A DNA stretch of 29,291 bases. Origin: Firmicutes bacterium UBA4916. Its GTDB lineage: Bacteria; Bacillota; Clostridia; Tissierellales; Tepidimicrobiaceae. Both the position numbers and the translations under genes were made by a program. The DNA lies in assembly GCA_002398845.1 (NCBI GenBank), contig DHBY01000049.1, positions 23,982 through 53,272 of the forward strand, given 5' to 3'. The notes beneath the pieces were generated by a model. That model was not told the DNA's origin and searched no databases. It worked only from the letters and a program-made list of their open reading frames with translations. Each line of letters opens with the position of its first letter. Position 1 is the first letter of the stretch. Shown in pieces: positions 18,739 through 25,035 of this stretch.

Positions 18739-19458
18739 ATGGTGTTGAGTTTAATGAAATTTACGGAAAAGGCTTTAACACATTTAAATTCAAATGAGTT
18801 TTCTAAAGGTACAAGGGAATTTACTAAAAATATAATTAATGCTGCTAGTGGAGATATTGTTGCAGCGGCAGAAGCAATGGAATTTGTTTTAGAATTTTCA
18901 ATGTTTATAAGAGAGTGTTTGTTTTGGGAGAAATTTGTCATGTTTATGGATGGTGTATTTTTAGAAGATGATGATATTAGAAAAATTTCTGAGATATTTG
19001 CAGATAAAAAAGAGAAAGAGGATTACGCTAGACGCATTATAAAAGTTATTGATGATATTGATATAAAAGTCAAAATAACTTACATTATTAATTTAACACG
19101 TGCATTGTTAGCAGGGTTCATTACTAAGGCTGATTATTATAGACTTATTAATGCTGTAAAGAATACCATGGAAGAAGATTTGCGGTTTCTAACAGGATCG
19201 ATAGATCAAGATCATTTAACAACTAATATTAATTTTGAATTTTTAAGACAAAATGGATTGGCAATACAACTTATACTTTCTGGCAAAGGAGATGATAGCG
19301 GCGACGAATTTGTTTTTACTTCTTTAGCACGTATGATTGACAAATACGGATTGAAATATGGCAATGAAAAATACCAATATTCCACTTCAAAATTAAGTTT
19401 AAGTGAGCAACCTGTAATTCAAACCAAGTTGGGTGATGTTGTAGCAAGGTTCGGATAA
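18739..19458 (+). CDS. Unrecognised cytoplasmic protein, paralogue-like to the gene at 21486
   Basis: A 239-residue, largely helical protein with no signal peptide. It is not a family I can name. The middle part, from SMFIRECLFWEKFVMFMDG through IIKVIDDIDIKVKITYI to DYYRLINAVKN, aligns by eye with the protein encoded at 21486-22232 (SLAIRDRFLLKKLLIFIKD, ELITIHLDRLDELEKTRI, QYREYLAIIER). The C-terminal part (VFTSLARMIDKYGLKY) has a counterpart too (YYLTELGLKFAEVL). The start is uncertain: ATG 18739 is used, but ATG 18754 is possible and no strong ribosome binding site is seen. The 176-nt gap upstream holds no recognised gene. It precedes the truncated AbiH gene by about 48 nt. Confidence 0.6.
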   Translation: MVLSLMKFTEKALTHLNSNEFSKGTREFTKNIINAASGDIVAAAEAMEFVLEFSMFIRECLFWEKFVMFMDGVFLEDDDIRKISEIFADKKEKEDYARRIIKVIDDIDIKVKITYIINLTRALLAGFITKADYYRLINAVKNTMEEDLRFLTGSIDQDHLTTNINFEFLRQNGLAIQLILSGKGDDSGDEFVFTSLARMIDKYGLKYGNEKYQYSTSKLSLSEQPVIQTKLGDVVARFG

Positions 19459-19506
19459 GCTAATTTTTTTAAATAAAGTGATGGATTTTCTTTTTAGATA
19501 TTAACT

Positions 19507-19758
19507 TTGCCTTTTAAACAGATAGGAAAAGCAGAAATACCTTTGGTAGATTCTAATACTACACTTTATATTATTGGTAACGGATTTGATATGATGCATG
19601 GAGTTCCATCAAGCTACTATAATTTTAGGGACACCATAGGAAAGAATAATATGCTGAGAATTACATTGGAATCTTATATCAGAAAAGATGACGTGTGGGG
19701 AGACTTTGAAGATAGTTTAGCATATTTAGATCGCGTAAATATCCAAGCTCGGCACTAA
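19507..19758 (+). pseudogene. AbiH-family protein, truncated at its C terminus by a repeat
   Basis: About 83 residues remain. The segment TTLYIIGNGFDMMHGVPSSY followed by FRDTIGKNN and DVWGDFEDSLAYLD is the N terminus of AbiH-family abortive infection proteins, which usually run to about 270-350 residues. The frame reaches LDRVN and then enters the 135-bp composite repeat (from 19737), whose first bases encode a short tail and a stop. No AbiH C-terminal motifs reappear after the repeat. The start is uncertain: TTG 19507 is the first possible start after a stop at 19495, and no convincing ribosome binding site is seen. It is a remnant and is unlikely to be active. Confidence 0.75.
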
Positions 19759-19871
19759 CATACTAACTTATTACGAACAAGCAATGTTAATGGCAAGATT
19801 GATATAATGGTGAGTTATATAGATGATTTTGTATGTTGCTTTCAGCATGAACAGGAGGTAGAAGTATTCTA
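19737..19871 (+). repeat. 135-bp composite repeat, copy 2, with reverse transcriptase fragment
   Basis: A gap-free match to 14541-14675 at about 90 percent. It starts AAATATCCAAGCTCGGCA at the point where the AbiH homology ends. It contains the group II intron reverse transcriptase motif in the form MVSYIDDFVCCFQHEQEVEVF, with the YADD motif degraded to YIDD, then stops. It ends at GTATTCTA, after which a different gene fragment begins. Confidence 0.8.
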
Positions 19872-19874
19872 ATT

Positions 19875-20441
19875 ATTAACCTTGAACTAGCAATACAATG
19901 CTATGCAACCTTTTTTGAGGAGTTGGGCCCTATTGCAAAGTTAAACAAAGCTAAATTATTTAATAATAAAAATAATTTAGAGAAAATTTTTAAAAAACTT
20001 AATGCTGAAAAAGTATTATTGTCATATAATGTATATTCTTATATATCAGATATAATAACAATGTTTAGAAGATATAGACGTAATAATGCAAAAAATGAAA
20101 TATTAGAATTTTTAGAAGTAAATGAAGAAGAAATTAATGATTATATTTTTATGAACACAGCTGATATTTTTTTACTTTCTGCATTTTCTGAAATCGTTCG
20201 ACATGAAATATGTCCTTTTGATAAAATAGGTAAAGAAATTAATGGAGATATAAAAATTAATAATTTTGAAGAATGGGAACATGAAATAAAGGAAGATATG
20301 GATATTTATATTAAAAAGGCTATATCATTTATAAAAGATACAATGGATAAAGAAGCTAATGGGAAACCCCCAGCTACATTAACAAAAAATGCTACATTTC
20401 ACCGTTCAATGATTTTAAATATTAGAGAAGCTTATAGTTAA
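19875..20441 (+). pseudogene. Unrecognised gene fragment missing its 5' end
   Basis: An open frame runs from the right edge of the composite repeat to 20441, about 188 residues, with no good start codon or ribosome binding site (the first TTG, at 19923, has GAGGAG directly abutting it). It is helical, acidic and Asn/Lys-rich, with LEKIFKKLNAEKVLLSYNVYSYI and DMDIYIKKAISFIKDTMDKE, and no motif I recognise. It does not look like the missing part of AbiH. It probably is the C-terminal part of a gene whose beginning was lost with the repeat. The HEPN-like gene follows 26 nt later, so it may have been its operon partner. Confidence 0.5.
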
Positions 20442-20467
20442 AATAGCTAAAAAGGAGGCAATATAGA

Positions 20468-21259
20468 GTGGATAATATGAGTTATGTTAAGTATGAAATT
20501 ATCGGCATAAGTGGTATTAATTTAAAAAATGATTATAGATATAAGGTTAATAATAAGATAATAGATTCAGTACTAGTTGCCAAGGATCTGGGAAGCATAA
20601 CTCTATATCTCAAGGAAAATAAATTAAATAAAATTATCGAAAAAAAATGTTCAGACTTTGTTGAGGAATATTTATTAAAATTATGTATCCACCCCGACAT
20701 TGAAGTAGACAACCCTAGTTATAAAATTAGTTCAACTTATATAATAAATGAGGGCGATAATAACATTTTAACCTTTAAAGAATCATTAACTTCTAAGGAC
20801 AGCGTTAAAATAATTTATATTTATAATAAAGACAATTTTGATGCTGATATTTTTAACACTAATAAATTGAGTTCAAATCAAGAAGCAGGTATAGAATACA
20901 AAAAATTAATGAGTATACTGAAAAATTCGAATAAGGTAACTAGATATTTATTACTATATGAGCAATTACTTGATTTGGTATCTAAAGACAAAAAAAGAAA
21001 GGAGCAGAAAAATGTAACTGATTTCATTAGAGAAAATCAATCTAAATTTTCCAATACTAATATTGAATTTTATAAAACTAGGAGAAAAAATGTTAATTTC
21101 GAAGAAGACAAGTATACTTATTATAGAAATGAAATATCTCATGCAGAATTTGACTATGACTATGGGAAGTATGAAAAATTAACTAATGATTTAACAAATA
21201 ATTTTATTAATGGAATTATAGAAATAATAAATTATGCAATAAATGAAACCTATAGTTAA
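20468..21259 (+). CDS. Probable HEPN-domain protein (putative RNase)
   Basis: A 263-residue protein. The C-terminal third contains YYRNEISHAEFD, which fits the Rx4-6H motif (Arg-Asn-Glu-Ile-Ser-His) of HEPN ribonuclease domains. It lies after a helical stretch (KVTRYLLLYEQLLDLVSKDKK) of the kind that forms the first HEPN helices. The N-terminal half is beta-rich and unrecognised. HEPN RNases act in toxin-antitoxin and abortive infection systems by cutting RNA, and the neighbouring AbiH and ASCH remnants fit such a setting. Start GTG 20468 has AAAGGAGG at 9 nt. The HEPN call rests on one short motif, so the family is likely but not certain. Confidence 0.55.
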   Translation: MDNMSYVKYEIIGISGINLKNDYRYKVNNKIIDSVLVAKDLGSITLYLKENKLNKIIEKKCSDFVEEYLLKLCIHPDIEVDNPSYKISSTYIINEGDNNILTFKESLTSKDSVKIIYIYNKDNFDADIFNTNKLSSNQEAGIEYKKLMSILKNSNKVTRYLLLYEQLLDLVSKDKKRKEQKNVTDFIRENQSKFSNTNIEFYKTRRKNVNFEEDKYTYYRNEISHAEFDYDYGKYEKLTNDLTNNFINGIIEIINYAINETYS

Positions 21260-21360
21260 AACAAATAAATTCATAAATAAAAAGGATATCTGATGTTTTT
21301 GTCAATGAGATAGCTGTATATATAGCTATAAATATTGGGGAAAAATCATAGTAGACTGCC

Positions 21361-21463
21361 ATATAAAGGAATATGTAAAAGAATTCGAATAAAAGAAATC
21401 CTAAATATATGCCTTTATATAAAGTCAGATCAGATATTAGGATTATTACGCTTATGTTATATA
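21361..21463 (+). other. Intergenic stretch with overlapping inverted repeats
   Basis: The 226-nt gap before the gene at 21486 contains two overlapping potential stems: ATATAAAGG with CCTTTATAT, and AATCCTAA with TTAGGATT. They could be alternative leader structures or just AT-rich chance pairing. No known riboswitch core is seen. Confidence 0.2.
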
Positions 21464-21485
21464 AAAGTATATGGAGGCCAAGTAA

Positions 21486-22232
21486 ATGGGAAATAATAAC
21501 TACATAGGATCAGACAATACTTTTTATCCAGTAGATTCAATTATGAAATCATTATTTACAGAAGAATTAGTTTCTGCAGGCATTGATATTGCTGAAATAA
21601 GTATAGATGATCTTATAGAATCGGAAGAATTAAAAAATATACCCATAGTCAAAACTGTTTATGGGTTAGCAAAAACATCCTTAGCAATTAGGGATAGATT
21701 TCTTCTTAAAAAGCTGCTTATTTTTATTAAAGACCTAGATCAAGGAAATGCTAAAATAGAAGAAATAGAAAAACGAAGGAAGGCTGCAGAAAATAATGAA
21801 AAGTGGCTGAGAAAAGAGGTTGAACTTATAACTATTCATCTGGATAGATTGGATGAACTAGAAAAAACCCGAATTACCTCCTCTTTTTATATTGAATATA
21901 TAAACCAAAAGATATCTTTTTCTCAATACAGGGAATATCTTGCTATTATTGAGCGTGTCTTTTTCCAAGATTTTATGCAACTATTAGATATTTATGATGC
22001 ATTAGTACAGGAGAAAAAGGTCAAGGAATACATAGATAATGGCTATAATGGCGGAATTATAATAAAACAAATAAGTGAATTAAACTGCGATAGATTAATA
22101 GCTGTTGGGTTGGTACAAGCAAAAAGAACCCCAATGTTCAATGGTAAAATATCATCAAATTATTATTTAACTGAACTTGGTTTAAAATTTGCAGAGGTTT
22201 TAGTAAAAATAAATGAAGATACAAATTATTAA
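21486..22232 (+). CDS. Unrecognised protein of the same family as the gene at 18739
   Basis: A 248-residue cytoplasmic helical protein with a charged coiled-coil-like middle (about 75-150) and a C-terminal segment (LIAVGLVQAKRTPMFNG, YYLTELGLKFAEVL) that could be a winged-helix-like fold. No named family is recognised. Its middle and end align by eye with the protein at 18739, including the shared IR...K..+F, D..DE/K and Y....... I/V patterns. A TGGAGGCCAAGTA ribosome binding site precedes ATG 21486. The two copies flank the AbiH, repeat and HEPN segment. It is followed by a terminator at about 22301. Confidence 0.6.
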   Translation: MGNNNYIGSDNTFYPVDSIMKSLFTEELVSAGIDIAEISIDDLIESEELKNIPIVKTVYGLAKTSLAIRDRFLLKKLLIFIKDLDQGNAKIEEIEKRRKAAENNEKWLRKEVELITIHLDRLDELEKTRITSSFYIEYINQKISFSQYREYLAIIERVFFQDFMQLLDIYDALVQEKKVKEYIDNGYNGGIIIKQISELNCDRLIAVGLVQAKRTPMFNGKISSNYYLTELGLKFAEVLVKINEDTNY

Positions 22233-22298
22233 ATTACTATTTCTTATATCGAAATAATTCCTACTAGAAATCCTCTAGGGAAGGAAGGCAAGAATTAT

Positions 22299-22375
22299 AA
22301 ATATCCGAGCCTGGTATTGAGTTACTAGCTTTTGGCATGGAAACTGATCAAGTTCGGGTTTATTATAATATAAAA
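22299..22375 (+). terminator. Terminator related to the interspersed repeat
   Basis: ATCCGAGC near 22302 can pair with GTTCGGGT near 22355, with two wobble pairs, followed by TTATTATAAT. The left arm (AAATATCCGAGCCTGG, then TATTGAGTTACTAGC) resembles the AAATATCCAAGCYCGG half-repeat, so this looks like a divergent complete copy acting as the terminator of the gene at 21486. Confidence 0.5.
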
Positions 22376-22396
22376 AACTAAGACCTTAAAAAATAC

Positions 22397-22425
22397 TTGC
22401 ATAGGGAACAGACGTTTTATATAAT
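22397..22425 (+). promoter_or_regulatory. Strong sigma-A promoter for the ASCH gene
   Basis: TTGCAT (22397-22402) and a perfect TATAAT (22420-22425) are spaced by 17 bases, 45 bases upstream of the small ASCH-like gene. This is one of the best promoters in the window. Confidence 0.7.
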
Positions 22426-22469
22426 GGAATAAAGGGTGTACTACATTATTTAATTAAAGGGGCTTAGTT

Positions 22470-22649
22470 ATGATATATAAAATGAAATTAAGAGAAAGTG
22501 AATTTAATAATATAAAATATAATGGGAAGATAATAGAGATTAGGTTAAATGACGAAAAAAGGGAAAATATAAAAAGTAGAGATAAAATAATATTCTACAA
22601 ACTTCCATATATGAAAGAGTCTATTTTGGTTACTGTAGAACAAGTTTAG
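22470..22649 (+). pseudogene. ASCH-domain protein, truncated
   Basis: A 59-codon frame encodes MKLRESEFNNIKYNGKIIEI, RLNDEKRENIKSRDKIIFYKL and VTVEQV. This is the N-terminal half of an ASCH domain (family pattern: few residues, GKKTIEIRLNDEKR, GDxIxF). Intact proteins are about 100-120 residues. The reading frame stops at TAG 22647-22649, and the interspersed half-repeat AAATATCCAAGCCCGG starts at the very next base, so the C terminus seems replaced by the repeat. ASCH proteins bind RNA or modified nucleosides. AAAGGGG precedes the ATG and a good promoter lies upstream, so it is probably still transcribed. Confidence 0.65.
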
Positions 22650-22686
22650 AAATATCCAAGCCCGGCACTAAGATACTAATTTATTC
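22650..22686 (+). repeat. Interspersed half-hairpin repeat copy
   Basis: AAATATCCAAGCCCGGCA continuing as CTAAGATACTAATTTATT, about 36 bp, matches the left arm found at 14541, 19737 and 28163. It begins directly after the ASCH stop codon. The right arm seen at 2555-2610 is missing. Confidence 0.7.
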
Positions 22687-22734
22687 AACTACTAAAAATT
22701 AAATTCTACCAAAATTATTTATATTAGCCACATT

Positions 22735-22774
22735 ACTAGCCATGGACTGAGATTAATCTTAGTCCATGGCTAGT
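22735..22774. terminator. 40-bp near-perfect palindrome
   Basis: ACTAGCCATGGACTGAGATT and its near-perfect complement follow each other directly (one G-U position), forming a 20-bp stem 19 nt beyond the stop of the minus-strand regulator gene. The flanking T-runs are weak, so it may end transcription from both sides by structure, or be a cruciform site. Confidence 0.5.
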
Positions 22775-22792
22775 CTTAATTTCCTCATTTAT

Positions 22793-23479
22793 TTAGTATT
22801 TGCATACCATTTCCTCTTTAATTATTTTTCTTTCATCTAAATCAATAAGCATTACAAATAAATTTGCCCGAAGCGACTTAGGAGGATTTTGAATTATATT
22901 TTTATATCCTTTATCACTATTAACTACAATGGTAAACTTATCAGTTGATTGAAGTTCTATCATGGCAATTTGACCATAGATATCAATAGGTTTCATTTTA
23001 AAATATGGCTTATTATCATCAAGACTAGGTTTAAATTCCAAATACCATTTAGTATATTCTTCATGTTCCATATCAATTGCCATATCAGGATAAAAGGGCT
23101 TATTTTGGGGTTTATGTATACTCCATTGAAAAGTTTCATTATATAAATATGATGAAATTATTTGAAAAAAGTTTTCTTCTGTTTGCCTTATGAATATTTG
23201 TCTATCTTGTGGAGAATACTCTTCTTCAATAGATTCTGCGTTTATATATCCCGCTGCAATCATAAGACCTTTATAAGTAACCCCATTATTAGCTTTTAAG
23301 GCTAACTTTGATATGGTTTCAGGAGTAGGTGGAGAATCTACCAACTTTCTTAACAATCTAGAAATATGTGAAGCACTAATATTAGCCTCATCAGCATATT
23401 GATTAATGGACCTATCCCCCTTTGCTTTATTTAAAAGAAATGCAAAAATAGGCTTATTAAATGTATTTTCACTATTCAT
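22793..23479 (-). CDS. Xre-like HTH protein with C-terminal sensor-like domain
   Basis: From ATG 23479, 228 residues. An N-terminal helix-turn-helix (about residues 20-50: INQYADEANISASHISRLLR) of the Cro/CI/Xre type, then a SKLALKANNGVTYKGLMIAAGY segment typical of phage-like repressors, then a C-terminal domain of about 130 residues with DMAIDMEHEEYTKWYLEFKP and alternating strands. That domain is not recognised. The upstream in-frame ATG at 23524 is rejected because the -10 box (23525-23530) places transcription start near 23518. AAAGGGAAACATT precedes the chosen ATG. It probably autoregulates and may control the divergent ComK-like gene. Confidence 0.75.
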   Translation of the reverse strand: MNSENTFNKPIFAFLLNKAKGDRSINQYADEANISASHISRLLRKLVDSPPTPETISKLALKANNGVTYKGLMIAAGYINAESIEEEYSPQDRQIFIRQTEENFFQIISSYLYNETFQWSIHKPQNKPFYPDMAIDMEHEEYTKWYLEFKPSLDDNKPYFKMKPIDIYGQIAMIELQSTDKFTIVVNSDKGYKNIIQNPPKSLRANLFVMLIDLDERKIIKEEMVCKY

Positions 23480-23510
23480 AATGTTTCCCTTTCTTATTTT
23501 AAATATATTT

Positions 23511-23553
23511 TGTACTATAGGCATAGTATAACACCTTCGTTGCTTATAGTCAA
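23511..23553 (-). promoter_or_regulatory. Sigma-A promoter with possible operator for the Xre-like gene
   Basis: On the minus strand TTGACT (plus 23548-23553) and TATACT (plus 23525-23530) are spaced by 17 bases. The palindrome ACTATAGGCATAGT lies over the start point, and a GTTG/CAAC repeat lies over the -35. Both are placed for autorepression by the HTH protein. The promoter is strong; the operator is a guess. Confidence 0.65.
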
Positions 23554-23633
23554 CAAATTGCCTAGTAGGCTATTTATATTAAATGATATTTCAAAGGTAG
23601 ATTTTTTGGGAAAAATAATATTTTAAAGGTATA

Positions 23634-23662
23634 TTGCTTAAAAGTGATAATTATGATATATT
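23634..23662 (+). promoter_or_regulatory. Candidate promoter toward the ComK-like gene
   Basis: TTGCTT (23634-23639), a 17-base spacer, then TATATT (23657-23662), about 245 nt upstream of the leader GTG. The remaining gap to 23850 contains no recognised gene. Confidence 0.35.
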
Positions 23663-23908
23663 AGTTATAGATACTTTTATAAAAAAAGTTATATAATAAA
23701 ATTTACTAACCTCAATACTATACGATTCTTACTACATTACTTTCTCAGTTCAGCCATTCACCACAAGCAATACTAAGCTTTAATACATCCAGGATGGTGG
23801 TGGTTATTTCCAGTAATAAAGATACATATAAAAAATATTTATTATGGAGATGTTGGAAATGGAAAATAGCTTTATAAATTTTAAGAATATACTTGAGGAG
23901 GGATATTT

Positions 23909-23932
23909 GTGGAATTAGAAAACATTATGTGA
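23909..23932 (+). other. Start-stop leader peptide of the ComK-like gene
   Basis: GTG 23909 has an excellent ribosome binding site (GAGGAGGG, 23895-23902) and opens a 7-codon peptide (VELENIM) that ends at TGA 23930-23932. It is in frame with the ComK-like gene 9 nt downstream. An overlapping 22-codon frame (ATG 23850 to TAG 23916) also reads into it. Leader translation would melt the hairpin that covers the next start. A nonsense mutation in a formerly longer protein is equally possible. Confidence 0.45.
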
Positions 23933-23934
23933 GA

Positions 23935-23955
23935 GGAAGTAATGGCCATTATTCC
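23935..23955 (+). promoter_or_regulatory. Hairpin covering the ribosome binding site and start of the ComK-like gene
   Basis: GGAA pairs with TTCC and TAAT with ATTA, with one bulged G and the loop GGCC. The structure holds the GAGAGGAAG binding site edge and the ATG at 23942-23944. It is placed to make translation depend on ribosomes reading the leader. Confidence 0.4.
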
Positions 23956-24478
23956 AGATTATGATGATAAAGGAAATTGTACTAAATTGTATATGAAAAA
24001 TGGTGAAATCCAAAAGATGAACAAAAGTTTTAGGGCTGTTCGCAATAAAGTGTGCAAATATTATTTAATGGATTTTAAGGCTGCAAGAGAGCATTTTAGG
24101 GAAATATCATTTATGAAAAATTTAGTACCCATTTCTTTTGATGGAGAAGATGTGTTTGTTTATATTAAAGTTAGAAAACCTAAATTTAAAAATGATGGTG
24201 CTCATGGTCTTGTAAATACAACATATATTGAGAAAGTAACGAAAGATAAAGATAAAGTTATGGTAAAATTTTACAACAATGAAAACATTAAAAGTTTATG
24301 GACTGCTGATAATACTGAGAAACATATTGATAGGGGAAATAAATTGAAACAGCAATGCAGAGATAACTTTAGGATAATTAACAATGATTACGATTTAAAT
24401 GAGAAATATGGTAAACCTGTTACCAGAAAAGATCTAATACTTGTAATGGAAAAAACATTGGAAGTATTAGAAAGATAA
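23942..24478 (+). CDS. ComK-like transcription factor
   Basis: A 178-residue protein. The order of motifs fits ComK, the competence master regulator of Bacillus: AIIPDYDDKGNCTK at the start, KVCKYYLMDFKAAREHF (ComK: SCRFFGSSYAGRKAG), LVPISFDGEDVFVYIKV (PPIMVDPSNQIFLF), HGLVNTTYIEKV (ISHVHVKE), KVMVKFYNNE (EVTFSNGK) and a final HIDRGNKLKQQ. ComK proteins bind DNA cooperatively to activate uptake genes. From ATG 23942 it lacks about eight N-terminal residues usual in the family. Upstream codons encode such residues in frame but are interrupted by TGA 23930-23932. The similarity is by eye and moderate; another small regulator is the alternative. Confidence 0.6.
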   Translation: MAIIPDYDDKGNCTKLYMKNGEIQKMNKSFRAVRNKVCKYYLMDFKAAREHFREISFMKNLVPISFDGEDVFVYIKVRKPKFKNDGAHGLVNTTYIEKVTKDKDKVMVKFYNNENIKSLWTADNTEKHIDRGNKLKQQCRDNFRIINNDYDLNEKYGKPVTRKDLILVMEKTLEVLER

Positions 24479-24541
24479 TAAATGTATGCACCAGGGACGC
24501 GCCTTTTTGCATTTTTGCATAAGTTTAATTTATCAATAGCA

Positions 24542-24592
24542 AAATCCCCCCAAATTTTCTATATAAGATATAGAGAAAACTTGGGGGGATTT
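24542..24592 (+). promoter_or_regulatory. Hairpin sequestering the ribosome binding site of the Rep-like gene
   Basis: AAATCCCCCCAA (24542-24553) pairs perfectly with TTGGGGGGATTT (24581-24592). After one mismatch TTTTCT pairs with AGAAAA, leaving a 13-nt loop. The 3' arm contains the only ribosome binding site (GGGGGG) of the gene starting at 24596, so the folded leader should block translation until opened. Confidence 0.65.
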
Positions 24593-24595
24593 AGT

Positions 24596-24955
24596 ATGAA
24601 TAAATTGTTTAACACTCATCCACTAGTAGTGGACAAAGAAATAGCTACAATATTAGGGTTAAATGAGGCGTTGGTTTTACAACAGCTTAATTATTGGATA
24701 GAAAAGAATAGGGAAAACAATAGAAACTTTCATGAAGGAAGATACTGGACATATAATACCATCAATGAATGGCAAGAGGAATTCCCATCTTGGAGTACAT
24801 CTGCTGTTAAAAGGGTATTTTTCATGCAATACTTAAAAAAGTGGATCTATGTCAATACTTTGGACATAAGAGTTATAAGCAAAGAAGAGATAATTTTAGC
24901 ACTAAATAATATATACTATCTAATAGAACCAAATATTGCAAAAGATATTAATTAA
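24596..24955 (+). pseudogene. Replication initiator / DnaD-like N-terminal remnant
   Basis: The 119-residue frame starts MNKLFNTHPLVVDKEIATIL, continues GLNEALVLQQLNYWIE, GRYWTYNTINEWQEEFPSWS, SAVKRVF. This is the winged-helix N-terminal domain of replication initiators and DnaD-like proteins of phages and integrative elements. After KRVF the sequence (FMQYLKKWIYVNT onward) no longer fits the family, suggesting a frameshift or fusion, and the C-terminal domain is missing. It may be the last trace of an integrated element. ATG 24596 is chosen because the family begins there and the binding site GGGGGG precedes it. Confidence 0.6.
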
Positions 24956-24977
24956 AGTGGAGAAATCCACTTTTTTT
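24954..24977 (+). terminator. Rho-independent terminator of the Rep-like gene
   Basis: AAAGTGGA pairs with TCCACTTT around a GAAA tetraloop and is followed by a run of T. It is directly at the stop codon. Confidence 0.85.
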
Positions 24978-25035
24978 GTTATAAAAACTATATTATTTGT
25001 TAATAATATATAAGTGAGTATTAGGGAGGGATTTT

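Noticed and set aside
23909..23944. Selenocysteine at TGA 23930-23932 before the ComK-like gene
   Set aside because: The following hairpin starts only 3 nt after the TGA and its loop is 11 nt away, nearer than bacterial SECIS loops usually are. The position is not a Cys site in ComK, and a good restart ATG lies just downstream.
24482..24595. Upstream extension of the Rep-like frame from 24482
   Set aside because: It would run through the CCCCCC/GGGGGG hairpin, has no binding site, and the family starts at MNKLFN.
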